Of a DNA stretch of 64,000 bases, positions 1 to 11,830 are shown in pieces. The position numbers were made by a program, and so were the translations under genes. Source of the stretch: Lucifuga dentata (lineage: Eukaryota > Chordata > Actinopteri > Ophidiiformes > Bythitidae). The notes below the pieces were generated by a model. It ran no database searches, had not been told where the DNA came from, and saw nothing but the letters and a program-made list of their open reading frames with translations. The stretch is taken from contig VXCM01002542.1 in NCBI GenBank assembly GCA_014773175.1, forward strand, positions 1 to 64,000. Direction: 5' to 3'. Position 1 is the first letter of the stretch. The number at the start of each line of letters is the position of its first letter.

Positions 1-377
1 AGGTTTTTTTTTTTTTTGTTTTTTGTTTTTTTTTTGAAGCTAAGTAATTTTAGCATTTAAGGCACAATAAAAAAAAGTGTGGTGTGAATGTATCTCTCCA
101 CTGAGGAATACAGTCCCAAAAGAAGACCTGCGTTTATGGAAAAATTTAAATGACCGTGACTTCATAAGGCTGCATAACTATTAGCAGGCAAAACATCAGT
201 TTTTAAGGTGGGTGTATCACTTGAATATTTTGCTTTGAAAGATTAAGAGATTTTGCAAAATATCATGAAAGCTGAAATACAGTTTTATCCTTTGGGAAAT
301 GATTGTCAGTAGTGTAACATGTATGAAAATTGAATATATTAGCTCAAACATGCAAAATGGACATTATGGTCCTTTAA
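1..377 (+). mobile_element. TTAA-flanked inverted-repeat element, copy A (left part outside or degraded)
   Basis: About 300 bp here closely resemble 1000-1361. Shared blocks are a 'ctccac..aggaatacagtccca' motif, 'taaggtgggtgtatcac', and a right end reading 'atggtcctttaa' with TTAA at 374-377. The left boundary is not visible; the window opens in a T-rich run. The same family recurs at 589-1361, about 10100-10286, 19174-20340 and 39630-40158. No transposase coding is seen, so this is a non-autonomous copy. TTAA at the ends suggests piggyBac or Kolobok mobilisation (inference). Confidence 0.6.
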
Positions 378-588
378 GCCTTAAAAACTGTAAGTTAAGT
401 AGATGCTTTTAGATAACTTTGGATGATTTCAAAATGTTGTAGCACTCTAAATACCAACCATTGAAATATGACTACAATAGTGTTAAGTAGACTAAAAGGT
501 ATATTTTTTAAAATCAAAATTAGACAAATTATACACCCTCCATGAGTTCCAATTTTTACTGTCTAGCAGATATACTAACATAAATAAG

Positions 589-1361
589 TTAAAGGATCAT
601 ACCACGGTGATGGTGAACACCAACATCTCTGATCTAAATGAATACCTTCAGCATATCCTGAAGTCCACTAACATGAAGTGCCTGACTCCTGAGAAGGTCA
701 GTATGAGAAGCTGAGCACAACAGCGCAACAGAAACCACAAGGAAAACTGAAACAAGCATGTAAACCAGCAATAGCGCATGTTTGAGCTCAATACATTTAT
801 ACATGTATACAATCATGTATACAATCCGTATACATGTTACTGACAATCATTTCCAAATATATTCTACTTTAGCGGTAAATTTCTGAATTTTTTTCCTGCC
901 TTCAATTGCCATTGATTTCAGTTCATTCCAGTACACTATTAAAATAAACTTGTAGAGACTTGAAACATGCTTGAAATGCATAGCAAACAAGATGTCTCTT
1001 AGGTTTTTTGCAAAAAATAACTTTATTTAGCTGATAAAAGCTGGAGCTGCACGAAAGACAATCTGTTTCTCCACCAGGAAATACAGTCCCAGGAGAAGAC
1101 AGCTTTTACAGAGACATTAAAATGACCATGCCTTCTTTGTGCATAAGTGTTAGAAGGTATGGCCATTTAATTTTAAGGTGGGTGTATCACCTGAACATTT
1201 GATGTTGAAAGATTAGGCGATTCAAAAATAAATAAACAAAAAATAACAGGAAAATTAAAATATAGTTTTATGTTTTGGAAATTGCTTGTCAGTAATGTAA
1301 CATGTATGCAGGTTGTATACATTGGGCTCAAACATGCATGATCACCAGTATGGTCCTTTAA
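589..1361. mobile_element. TTAA-flanked inverted-repeat element, copy B (both ends present)
   Basis: The left end reads TTAAAGGATCATACC, and the reverse complement of the right end reads TTAAAGGACCATACTGG. These are imperfect terminal inverted repeats starting with TTAA at 589-592 and 1358-1361. Inside them both ends carry a 'catgtttgagc' block and a 'gtaacatgta' block in opposite orientation, so the inverted repeats extend to about 100 bp (the left one is interrupted by other sequence). No protein domain is visible inside. The structure fits a non-autonomous TTAA-targeting DNA transposon; superfamily unresolved. Confidence 0.7.
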
Positions 1362-1798
1362 CCTAGCCATGAGCTAAGTGGCAAGGATGTATTGCTTTTA
1401 ATTTTAAATATCTGGCAAAGATATTGACTTTACATTTAGCAGGAAGTAATAACATTAATCTTCAAATATTATTAAAGGTACCTAGCATAGTGTGTGTGTG
1501 TAGTATGGACACACTGTATATGCATGAGAAAAAAAACCGTCCACAGAGGGAACTCTCATTCCCCTATATACTGATTATCAGCAATAACGCAGATTCATCA
1601 AAGTGTGGCCAGGTTTACAGTCATTGTCCTGACAGAGCAGCGCAGCTATGACATCATTGCATCACAACACCAGTCAACATCCTTAGAAAAGGTGGGATTA
1701 GATGAGTAAAGAGATGGCAGAATGGAGAAAAGATAGAAACTGACTGACAAAATAATGAGCAAAGTAAGAAAAAGGGGTTTAATAGATGCAATTAAATA

Positions 1799-1985
1799 AA
1801 GCGTGGAGGAGATATTGAGGGAGAATGAGAGGGAATGGAGGAGGGATGAGAAGACAAATTGTTATTGAGAAACAAAATGAGGGGTAGAGAGGGGTGGTGG
1901 AGAGGAAACTGATGAGGGGGTGGTGAGAGGAATGGGAAGCAGATGGGGGAGGGAAAGGGGGATGGATGGGTGATCACATGAGGGA
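1799..1985 (+). other. Purine-rich tract with G-quadruplex motif
   Basis: The plus strand is almost purely A and G for about 180 bases. At 1945-1970 the runs G5, G3, G5 and G3 are separated by loops of 1, 3 and 6 bases, which meets the usual G-quadruplex pattern. The plus strand is the template strand for syt7. Confidence 0.6.
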
Positions 1986-3395
1986 TGAGGGTTACCAGCA
2001 GGGCCTGGCTAGGAAGTGTGTATCCATAAACATATATGGGTCTTGCTGATCATACACTGCCCCAGGAGACCATGAAACACAATATAGGTTCCATGTGCAA
2101 TGATAAATGAGGCCCAGGCTCCACTGTCAGCCCACTCAGTGTTCCCACCAACAGGGACAAATCACTCAGCCACGTCCCTGCCTCAACACGCAAGCTTAAT
2201 ACAACTAATGGAGCCATCAAAAATACTCATCTGACTTGATACTGTTCGAATAAAAGTCAATAAAGTTTGTTAAATCGGTTTGAGAAAGCTGTTTTTCCCC
2301 ACTAGTTGTCATCTTTGCTGTGATGGTCTTAGGTCAGTGTCAGTGTGGGGTGTAAATTTAGCATTAAATGAGTTTGAAAATGAGTTTAAAAATATGTCTT
2401 ATATATGAAAAACATTTCCTCGAACCTTAATATAAATTAGAGTTTGATACAGGAAGGTGTGAATAACAATGTGGGTAAAAAGTGGCTAATCTACAATTTT
2501 ATAAATGTTTTCTAATATAATATTGTTTAACACAGAAATGCAAGTATTTACATTGGAATGATAGCCTTTTAAGTACATGACAGAACAGACATCATGGTTG
2601 CTGTTCATGATAAGAAATAAAAAATGGAACATGTATAATAAATGTGATTACTGTGAGGTGTAAAAGGCATCCAATCCTGATATTGACGCTCTCCTCACTT
2701 TCCTTTCACAGGCTCTCTTAAATCACTTCTCTGCTCTTAGCCACAAACCATGACCAGGGAAATGGTGAATGAGCTTCAGACTTGTATGGGACAGCATTGT
2801 TTTTTTTTTTTTTTNTTTTTTTTTTTTTGTTTTTTTTTAAAGCCTCGTTTGTGCTGACCTACATCACTTTTTCTTTCCAATCATCTTTCCTCTAGTGGCA
2901 CTGGAGGAGCCATGGGGACCACTGGCCCCCACAATGGAGAATCATTAGAAGGCTTGACTCACAGTGATTGCTGGCATGTATACCTTCAATGGTCTGATAT
3001 GGCAACTGATAAAAGGTGGCAACAACTTCTTGCTTGATTTGTACAGTACGGCATGGCTTACACAGCTGGATACAGTGTAACTTTACCAGGTTATAACATT
3101 TCCACTGTGGTATGTATACACCAAAAGGTTGAGTAAAGCACTAGACGAGTAGCAACCTAATGCCAAATAACAAATGAGAAGCCATGTCTCCAAATTACAT
3201 TTTGTACAGAACTAAAAATGCCTTCTCAATTAATTTTCTGAGATAAAACATAATTCTGCCAAGTTACAGTCAGTAGTCATGCTTTTACCAAAGCAGGAAG
3301 TAGTGATGTTCTCATGTCCATTGAAAAATTTGCCAGAAGGAAATGGTTGGGTGGTTGCATCCGAGTAAGACCCCATTTCCTGAAAGAAGGATTGT

Positions 3396-3516
3396 GATTG
3401 GCTGAGTTAGCTCGCATCTTGTGAATGCAGACCTGATTGGCTGAGACTGCACTCACTAAATCGACACCTGTGAAGACAGATCCCTCTTACTGCCTGGAGG
3501 CCTGTGATTGGCTGAG
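3396..3516 (+). repeat. Three copies of GATTGGCTGAG (inverted CCAAT boxes)
   Basis: GATTGGCTGAG occurs at 3396-3406, 3435-3445 and 3506-3516. The flanking 'agaccccattt' is also repeated (near 3368 and 3519). It looks like a degenerate tandem array. ATTGG is the reverse of the NF-Y CCAAT box, so a regulatory role is possible but unproven. Confidence 0.5.
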
Positions 3517-6310
3517 TCAGACCCCATTTCAGGCCACAATTCCTGCCTTATGTTACATACAGTACAAATATTTGAGACCAGTGGTACACACCAACACCTT
3601 ATTGTGTCTGGGCTCAACACATTCATGTTTTGAATGGATGGGACTTTGACTGACTGAATATTAATTTAAGATCTGAGACTGAATATTAATTAAATAATCA
3701 AAATATTAAGTTTAAACAACTTAATTTTCCACATAACATGGATGGTGCTCAATTTAAATAAGATTAGTATTTCATTATTGAAATTATGATCTTAACAGTG
3801 CAACCTTGCATACCATTGCTTTACCTTAATTATCTGTAGCATACTACTGATACGCTCTACAGATTACTAAGATTATAATAATGCAAACATCCCCACATCA
3901 TCTTTCATAGATATATACATGTGGAAGATTAGATCCAATCAACTGAAAGGCCAGTTTTGGCCAGTCTACTATCGCAGAATAATATGTGCACTGCATAACA
4001 TAACAAAAACCTCCACAGAGCAGCTTAGAAGACCTCTCACTTCAGATAAGAAAAGCACTGGCACTATGCGTAGATAACAGATCAGCTAGAGAAAAAATGT
4101 GTCCTTTGACAATAATATAATTACTATAATCACAGCCACCTTAGTATCTAAGGGATCTTATTTCAATAAATACAAAACAGCATTTGTAGGCAACAGCCAT
4201 TGCTGCTGCATCCCTAATTGCAAATTAACAATTACCTTTTCACACAACACAACACAATGCAATGATAATCAAGAAAATTGTTCCAGTGTTCAGGGGTGAT
4301 TTTATTGTTGCACTGCATTCGCCGTACTATGTGCACAAGTAGAAAGAGCTCAGAGCAAGCATCCTGCAATGGTGTGATCAGTTTGAGATTGTAAATAAAG
4401 GAGAGGAAGTAAATAAGATCATATCTGCATATTATGGTCCCCACTAAGCTTTGATGAGCACTTCTCAGCATGAACACAACTGTTTGGCTGGATTTCACAA
4501 CTTCACAAACCCTCCATATATATGTGGACGTCATACTTAAATTATTGTCCAGAGTTTAGCAGGACTGTTTAAGTAAATAAAGACTTGACTTAATACAAAA
4601 TGAAGAGAATATTTTAACATTAATCAAATCAGGATGTAAATTAGGATACTGCTACGTGACGAGTGGGGTCTCCATCAGCAGCCTTTCTACTTAGTCTGAA
4701 ATCTTTCATCTTAAATCTTTTTTATTATCAGCTTTGGTGTTTCTAGATATCTGTGCCCAAAACTGTATTAAATTTAATTAATAAACCAATAAAATCTCAA
4801 ACCTCCTTGGGTATTTCTATTTTTGTCTCATGGCATGTTTCACAAGAAATCTGACAGCAAATATTTGCCTCTTTCCCTCTCTTTTTCGCTGTCTGACAGC
4901 ATCTTGTCTTTTTGCATATATTCTTGGCAGGAACACCCTGGTCCATCATTCTCAGTCTACAGGACTGAAAAAGCCTGAAGCCAGCCAGCAGGTGGACACA
5001 GGGAGCTCACGGGGCAACTAGAGAGACAGTGATGAGAGAAACGGATAGAGACGATGATGGAGAGTGGTTATTAATTGTGGAAGGACACTAGACGATTTGG
5101 CCCATGGGACCCCTGAGGGTTGAGCTGCTGGCTGGCTGTGATTACAGTGAGATGCTTGAGAAACCTCCAGACAGGGAGAGGGAGCGGACGATGGGAGAGT
5201 GAGAAGTAAACTGGCCCTCATCACCTGACTGCCCTGTAGCTGTTTCAAAGTGAAAAAAAATCACTGGAAGCATAAAAAGATCACAAGTGTCACATTGACA
5301 TGACACAAATGATGAAGTCATGTTTCCACAGATGTCATATTTTTGTTTGAAGCAGGCTGCTTTTCTTTCTAAACCAAAAAATTCACAGATGACCTAGTTA
5401 GAATAGCACACTCGGATGCACTGCAGTGAGGTTTAGAGAAAAAATTGTGCATTTTAAGAGATGTAACTTGGTAATTCTAAAGCAGCTTTTCAGGAGAAAT
5501 ATATATAAAGGATAACAAAAATCTATCTAGGATTGTGTGAGACTTCATGCAGTTTGATGTTCAGCCTGAAACTTAAGCACTTTAGCCCTCAGATGTGATA
5601 ACAGGGCAGCCTAGTTAATCCTTTGTTCACTGGAGCTGGCAAAGAGAACGTGTCTTAGCCTCTGACAGCTGTTGTAAGATCACTTATAGATGAGAGTTAT
5701 AGCATATTTTTAGACAAGTGTTTCATGTGAGGAATTATACTTCCAAATAATGAGCGTGCTCTTCTCCTGTGGCTGGGACAGATCAAACCCAGTAAGAGCT
5801 GCAGACAACCAGACTAATGAGGGCCTGAATGAATGACAGAGAACATGGTAAAAATAGAACAGGACTCAGAACCTGAAGCTGGAAAGAAAATGTAGTAAAA
5901 TTTGAAAAGTTTAGAGGTAATATATAAATAAGCTGAAAGTGACAGCAGAAGGAAAAAAGCAAACAAAGCAAAAGAACTGCAGGAAGTCAGCCTGCGATCA
6001 AAGAACATAATAGTGCTTAAAAAAACAACAGTATCAAGACAGAGTGGTGTTATTTTAAGAAGATTAAGTGTTTCCAGTGTTACAGTGTTCAGAGTAACAT
6101 GAATTCCATCTGTTTCATGCTGTGCACTTTGACCTTTGACATCACTTCTGCTTGCTTTCTCATTTCATTTATTCAGTCCCAAGTCACCCTCCATTTCAGA
6201 CCACAGCGATGACGCAACAGAAATAAATTGTCCTGTTAATTTGCTTTAAACCTGTAGTCTATTTGCTTTGGTACAAATCAGTGGATGAATTTTACTTTTG
6301 TTGCATTTAG

Positions 6311-6313
<3 letters not shown>

Positions 6314-6348
<35 letters not shown>

Positions 6349-6374
6349 CAAAATATATCAACAAAAGCCATGTN

Positions 6375-6407
<33 letters not shown>
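6314..6407. repeat. (CA)n microsatellite, duplicated around an N at 6374
   Basis: (CA)n at 6314-6345 is followed by a unique 28-bp stretch, then N at 6374, then (CA)n and the same unique stretch again. This is very likely one microsatellite written twice at a contig join. Confidence 0.9.
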
Positions 6408-6409
<2 letters not shown>

Positions 6410-7167
6410 CAAAATATATCAACAAAAGCCATGTGAGAGTGCTCCTTCTGGTCATTGGTCAAAATCTCTGAGGGCAGGAGCAAGAAAATCAGAAGAGGAA
6501 GAAGTCATTGTGCCAAAGTAGCTATATAACACAGGTAACACTAGGTTACCTTCTTTGTCACAGTTCTTGTTTATGCTATATACCAAGCAAAATTATTCTG
6601 GCAGAATGCTGAATTTGAAAGCACTTCAAAAAGCATCTCAAAACTGCATATTTCCTCACATTATGCAAATACGTGCTGCCTTCAGAACAGGATAATGGAG
6701 CATATTGAGCATATACAACGACATGCTAACCTTCAACATAATAAACTTGATATGTACAGCATCCCTTTGACTTACTATGGCCAATCAAAAGTGGAGTTTA
6801 CTAAAGGTTAACCATGTACGCCCAGCCCTCTCTGGTTCAATGTCGATCAAATGATCAACAGATCTCCTTGTAGTTAGTTCAGAAGTAGTTTGGATCCAGA
6901 GTTTATTGTGGCTGGACAGAAACCATTTCCTCAAAAGGGTCTTGGTACAGTTAATTTGTTCCCCACACAAGTGCGACTGCTGTGTTCAGACCTGTTCAAA
7001 CAAATTACATCAAGGGGAAAAACATCCAAAAGTCTGATTCAACCAGACTAAAATAAGAAGGCGTGAAAACAGCATTACTTCAGCATTTCTTCACACCTCA
7101 GCAATTTGCTTTTTATTTGCATGTGTAACTAATGAAATTTGGAGAAATGGGGCTTCTTAGTCCTGTG

Positions 7168-7168
<1 letters not shown>

Positions 7169-7199
<31 letters not shown>
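7169..7199. repeat. (CT)n microsatellite abutting a syt7 splice donor
   Basis: About 15 CT units. On the syt7 strand it reads (GA)n and begins within the donor itself, GTAATGAGAGAG. Confidence 0.95.
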
Positions 7200-7204
<5 letters not shown>

Positions 7205-7205
<1 letters not shown>

Positions 7206-7327
7206 TCTTTTCTGGTGTGGTTTCATTTTCTTTGCTTGCTGGTGCTTCCTGTAGATCTGGCAGGTTGGCGAAGTCGTCCTGTTCAGCCAGTCCAATTGCT
7301 AGAGACAAAACAACCATCTTCCCCTCG
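7205..7327 (-). CDS. syt7: Synaptotagmin-7 linker exon 4 (last exon in window), partial gene
   Basis: A 123-bp internal exon (41 codons, phase 2 to phase 2) bounded by acceptor TGTCCAG and donor GTAATG. It encodes EGKMVVLSLAIGLAEQDDF followed by ANLPDLQ and an acidic/basic tail ending TPEK. The mammalian SYT7 long linker has the closely similar EGRMVVLSLVLGLSEQDDF and ANIPDLQ (from memory). The codon split with the preceding exon is TT+C, giving Phe where mammals have Leu. An in-frame stop straight after the donor confirms an exon edge. SYT7 is a membrane-anchored Ca2+ sensor for asynchronous release and lysosome exocytosis; this exon lies in the variable linker before C2A. The donor is abutted by a (GA)n repeat, which may influence inclusion. 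Confidence 0.9.
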
Positions 7328-9876
7328 CTGGACACAGAAAAACAAGAAAAACAAAACAAGCACAAGCACACAGATAAACAGGCACAAGCACAGACACAGA
7401 CATAGACACGCACAAGTACAAAAGAGAGTTGGGAGAGGCACAACCGATCAGTCCATTGTAATGCATCCCTACTGTGAATGCACACTTGTAAGCTGTGGAG
7501 TGAAATTTGGTGCACTTTGATCGTTATAAAACAGACTTCATTAAACTAATATTCTTAATGAGTCAGCCTTGGATCATGAGAAGTCTGAAACATCCAATAG
7601 ATAGTTTATCTTTGTAATTTATTGTGAACAATATGTATAATAGAGTGAGTGACAGTGGCTTTATAATGTATTAGTGAACAATTTCTGTTTGCTTATTTTT
7701 TTTTTTATAAAAGCTACTTCAATGCATTATACAGATGGTAGCCATAGCACACATAAACAAAATTCGTTAACAAGATTTGGTTCATTAAGGCATTATCAGC
7801 AATGAGGTTCAGAATTAATGATACATTCACAGCTTTATACTGCATGAATAGTCTGATTCAAAGAAAAATAATATTGGACAAATACTGCAGAAAAAATTGA
7901 AATGTTAAAAAAAAGGAACAGAAGTACCTGACATATGTACATGTATTAAAAAAAATAAGAGGTAAACAAGAAAGAGGAGTAAAAGCAAAACCAAGCCATG
8001 AAAATTGAGATGAAATGAATTAAAACCAGCAGAAAATAAACGTATCCTGTTGGTTTTCTGCCTTTATTTTCCTCTCAACACGCCTGAAGTCATTTAAATT
8101 AAGTGTTACTGCAGAATGTTGCACTGTGAATTCAAGAGACCATACAAGCAGTGACCTGTACAAATAAACATTTGGCCACAAACTGATATTGGTTCTGGCT
8201 ATGGATGCACGCATACACATACGCACACATGCATGCACAGCATGCTCCTCGGGGTCTTGGCCACTCTACTTTAAATTACTTGCAGCTGTAAAGCAGTAAG
8301 GTCAGTAATTCTATTCTGGCTTCTTACACGCTTCATCATACACTTCATCACACTCTTCATCGTGCTCTTTTTCCTCTTTATCTGGCTTCTTACATATTAG
8401 CAGTGCTTCAAGGACAATCTCTTTTCTTGCACGACTAAAGGACATTTCCAGCCTGATAGGAGTTTTTGCTCATTTCCTGCATTCCATTTATTTTAAAGCA
8501 ACATTATAGAAAATGTTCTTTAATTTTCCATTTCATTTTGTGTACTATAGCTGACTAAAGTGTAGTTTGAGTGCTGGCTTTACCAGATTGTGACTGACAG
8601 AAGGTCATGGAAAACATTATTATTTGGCTGACAGTCAGAGATGAGAAATGGGAAGATGCTTTGCAGTATAACTGAATTTTTGCCTCAAAACAAGCTGTGA
8701 AATGAACTCTTTTCAAAATGTAAAGCATTAAATCTGATTATAGCGCTTTGATGAGACTAAGAGGTAGGATAAACTGTATTGACAAACGTATATATTTTTA
8801 CAGGCTATTGTAAATATAAGCATTTATCTTCAAATATAAAAGCACAGTTACTCTGTTTAATCTTAATGTATTCCTCATGCTGACTGTATTGCTCAAACAG
8901 CTGTAATTTTTTATTTGTATTGTAAAATTACAACAAATGCAAAAGAGCATTACCTGATTCATTGTAGATCATGCTTTTTTTGCAAGTTGTGTAATTTTTA
9001 TCTGCACAACTCAATTGTTCCTCCTCAGTTTGCTTCTGATTTGTTTGCCTATGATGAGTTTGCTTTCTCTTTCTTCTGTATTCTATCCGCCTCCATCACT
9101 CTCACTTCTGATTATTTTTCCAGCCAGAACGTCATTTTAGCTTGAGTATTTTCTCTTGTAGCACAATTCCTCCTCAACAAAGCGTTGTTTGTTGAAGCAA
9201 TATCAATGACAAGAGGAAATCACTTGAGAGATGGTGCTCATGGGGATGTGTAAATAGCCCATTGATAAGTTGAATGGATTTGTATAGATGACCACAAAAG
9301 ACCTGTGTATTCCAACTGAGAGCGGTAAAATCATTAGCACCTACACTAGTTCTATTGATCGGAAATTTGAACAGCTCAGTTCAGTTACCATACTGTGCGA
9401 CAAGCTGGGTGATATGAAACTGCTGGATAACAGACAGCTTTGGGTTGTTCATATCCCACTGATCAAAAATGCATGAAACAGTATTCCCACTCGCCACTGT
9501 GCACCACCCCAGGGTGAACAACTGACACATTTGGCCCAGTGAGATTCATGAGGACAGGGAGAATGGGTAAGGCTACTCCCTACATATCCGTCCAACCTCA
9601 TTAGAATGATGATTCATGTGGGGAGGGAGGTCACAGGGCCAGAGACATTGTTACAGGGAAGACATGCAAAAGCAGAGGAGGGTAGAGTTGAGAGTGTGTA
9701 TGCTTGTGTGTTGGTGGTCAGGAGAGGCGACCGTTTACGAGAGGCGGCTTTGTAGAGTGCAACCTCTGTAATCCATCACTCAGCTCAAGTGGCGGAGGAG
9801 ATCCCTCCATGCTCCTTATCTCAAATTATCAGTAGCCTTTCCCAACTACAATGCTATGCAGTACAGGGTGAATCGG

Positions 9877-9910
9877 AAAATCGCTGGCCATCAAATCTGC
9901 CAGCGATTTT
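9877..9910. repeat. Perfect inverted repeat (12-bp arms, 10-nt loop)
   Basis: Arms AAAATCGCTGGC and GCCAGCGATTTT around CATCAAATCT. Confidence 0.85.
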
Positions 9911-10099
9911 GAACTTGTCTAGCTGTAGGGAGGAATAAATATTTCTCTTGAACTCTGCAGTTTCAGGTTAAGGTTACTGATGTGAATATTTTTATGTGTT
10001 GCTGTGGGTTTCTTTATTTGTTTCTATTGAGCTCATTGGAAAAACTGCATTATCAAGAGAGATAGCAGATCCAGTCAGTCAAAATACTGCAGTCTAAGT

Positions 10100-10286
10100 G
10101 CGTGAAAATGTGCCTTCTGCAATCATGTGTAGGTGATAGCATTAACACCTTAACATTTGATTTTGTACCATCAGAGAATTTGGCAAAATAACACAAAAAA
10201 TAGAAAGAGAATGGTTGGCAGTAATGTAACATGTATACATGTAGTATTTTTGGGGCTCAAACAAAATCACTGGTGTGCTCCTTTAA
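10100..10286. mobile_element. TTAA-flanked element, copy C (right-end fragment)
   Basis: It shares 'acatttgatttt', 'ggcagtaatgtaacatgta' and 'ggggctcaaac' with copies A and B. It ends 'gctcctttaa' with TTAA at 10283-10286. The left terminal repeat was not found, so it is a fragment or a short internal-deletion copy. Confidence 0.55.
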
Positions 10287-11415
10287 TGCTTCCTCCACAC
10301 TGATGGCACTAACTCATCAAGAACGGATAATATTTGGACACAATAATGTGAGCAATTGTTAATGTGTGTATTGTAACATTGTTGACTGAACACAATAGTG
10401 ACCAAATTACCTACTTTTCTCCAAACAGCTTCTATATATCTTAGACCACGAAGGCTTTACGTGTGCTAAATGTGATGGTTTTACGAGACAGTAGGTATAT
10501 GAAAGAAGATGAAACACCACAAACTACACACTGAATCAATATCTAGCTGACACAGTCTCAACAAAAATTTAACATTATAAGATTCTCAAGAAAGATATTA
10601 CGTTTATTGAAGAGTTATTGTGTTATATTTTTGTGTTCACATTACTATGGCCACCAGCTATACTAACAACCTTTCCAACAAATTAATGAGAATACCTAAA
10701 AATAAGATGAGGAAGTAGCAAATATCATCAGAATATTATGCACACTCTACCACCTCTAATCAAAAGTGGAAAGTAAACTAATACATTTAACATGTATTGT
10801 ACATAAGTATGGTACATAAGTACAATGTTGAGGTGCTTGTACTTTACTGGAATCTTTCCATTTTGTGCTATTTTCGACTTCTACTCAACTATATTTTAGA
10901 GGGACTCACTACATTTATCTGATGGCTGTAGTTGTTATTGTACATTGCAGATTCAGACTACATTCAAAATGAGATAAGATCAGAAAATGTTGCCATTTTC
11001 CGGTAAAAAAAAAAAAAAACCTTTTAGATCAACCTTATTTAGCTTGATCACACCAATGCAATTTAGACAAGAGGCCTGACATTCATTATTGATGCACTAA
11101 CATGTACAGAATACACATCAGTACATCACTAATTTAATAATTTAACACAATGGCCATTCTTCACTATGAGAACCTTTACTTTGGATATTTGAGTAGAATG
11201 TACCACTGGTACATAATCACATTTGTTTAAATTCAGTTTTGAATGCTGGCCCTTTTCTTCTAATGCAGTATATTCCCATCATGGTATTAGTACTTTTACT
11301 GAAGTAAAGGATTTCAGTTCTTTATCCACTGACAATAAGTCACTCCACAGTGTCATTCATGTCACGGTAATCCTGATGCAACATTTTATAGAGCAGAAAA
11401 TATCATAACACTTAC

Positions 11416-11830
11416 AAGAATGACTTGACATCCAGACCTCTGTTGCGGATCTGTTCCATCATGTGGTCCCAGCTGCCTGGATTAGACCTTGATCTTCCAG
11501 CCCCTGCCCCTCTGGACCGGGAAGCTCCAGCCGGACTCCCCCGGACCCCACGCGGGCCCCCACGGTGGCCTCCACCTCCTGGGCCTGTGTGCAGTTGGCC
11601 CAGGCTCTGTGATGTGACTGGGGGGTCNACGGTGGCCTCCACCTCCTGGGCCTGTGTGCAGTTGGCCCAGGCTCTGTGATGTGACTGGGGGGTCGTTGGG
11701 ACCCGGTGGGGGCTGGTGAGTGAGGGGCTGTTGGAGGCTCTGCTGCCGGACCAGAGGCCGAGGACGAGCAACGGCCGAAGATGGAATGTGCTCCAAGGTG
11801 GAAGCTGATGACAGCGAAGTGTCCCCAAAA
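11416..11830 (-). CDS. syt7: Synaptotagmin-7 linker exon 3, split by an assembly duplication
   Basis: The acceptor is TTTTGCTCAG before 11830 and the donor GTAAGT after 11416. The 5' part reads FGDTSLSSASTLEHIPSS then RPRPLVRQQSLQQPL and TSQSLGQLHTG. The 3' part reads GRSRSNPGSWDHMMEQIR then NRGLDVKSF. Mammalian SYT7 has NFEDSTLSTATTLESIPSS, MRQQSLQQPL, TSQSLGQL and GRSRSNPGSWDHVVGQIR in this order (from memory). The raw 415 bp is not open in one frame because 66 bp (11562-11627) are repeated after an N at 11628. Removing 67 bp leaves 348 bp, 116 codons, phase 2 to 2, continuously open. The codon joining the previous exon is AA+T, restoring SN-FGD as in SN-FED. The sequence is GC-rich, Gly/Pro/Arg-rich, basic and probably disordered. 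Confidence 0.92.
11562..11694. repeat. 66-bp direct duplication around N 11628 (assembly artefact)
   Basis: 11562-11627 and 11629-11694 are identical and separated by one N. Collapsing them restores the syt7 reading frame. Confidence 0.92.

Larger units (their letters stand above)
1..7204 (-). other. Intron downstream of the 3'-most visible syt7 exon (incomplete)
   Basis: Relative to the minus-strand gene this is the intron after exon 7205-7327. It continues past the left edge. I searched for the next synaptotagmin-7 coding blocks (end of linker, C2A) and saw none. It holds two TTAA elements (1-377 and 589-1361), a purine-rich G-quadruplex tract, three inverted CCAAT boxes, a (CA)n repeat and a (CT)n tract touching the donor. 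The remainder (1986-3395, 3517-6313, 6408-7168) is AT-rich single-copy-looking sequence without a supportable gene. A poly-T gap lies at 2815. Confidence 0.6.
7328..11415 (-). other. syt7 intron between linker exons 3 and 4
   Basis: About 4.1 kb, AT-rich. It contains a 12-bp-arm hairpin (9877-9910), a partial TTAA element (about 10100-10286) and a poly-A run near 11007. The stretches 7406-9876 and 10287-11415 show no gene, RNA or clear repeat that I can support. Confidence 0.75.

Noticed and set aside
5018..5248. 76-residue minus-strand frame rich in Ser/Pro/Leu
   Set aside because: No splice context, no family resemblance, composition typical of chance frames.
6246..6521. Frames of repeated HT or CV residues
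   Set aside because: Translations of the (CA)n microsatellite and its artefactual duplicate.
1..7204. C2A-domain exons of syt7
   Set aside because: Searched for SDPFVK, LNPxWNE and similar blocks on the minus strand; none found, so the C2 exons must be outside the window.
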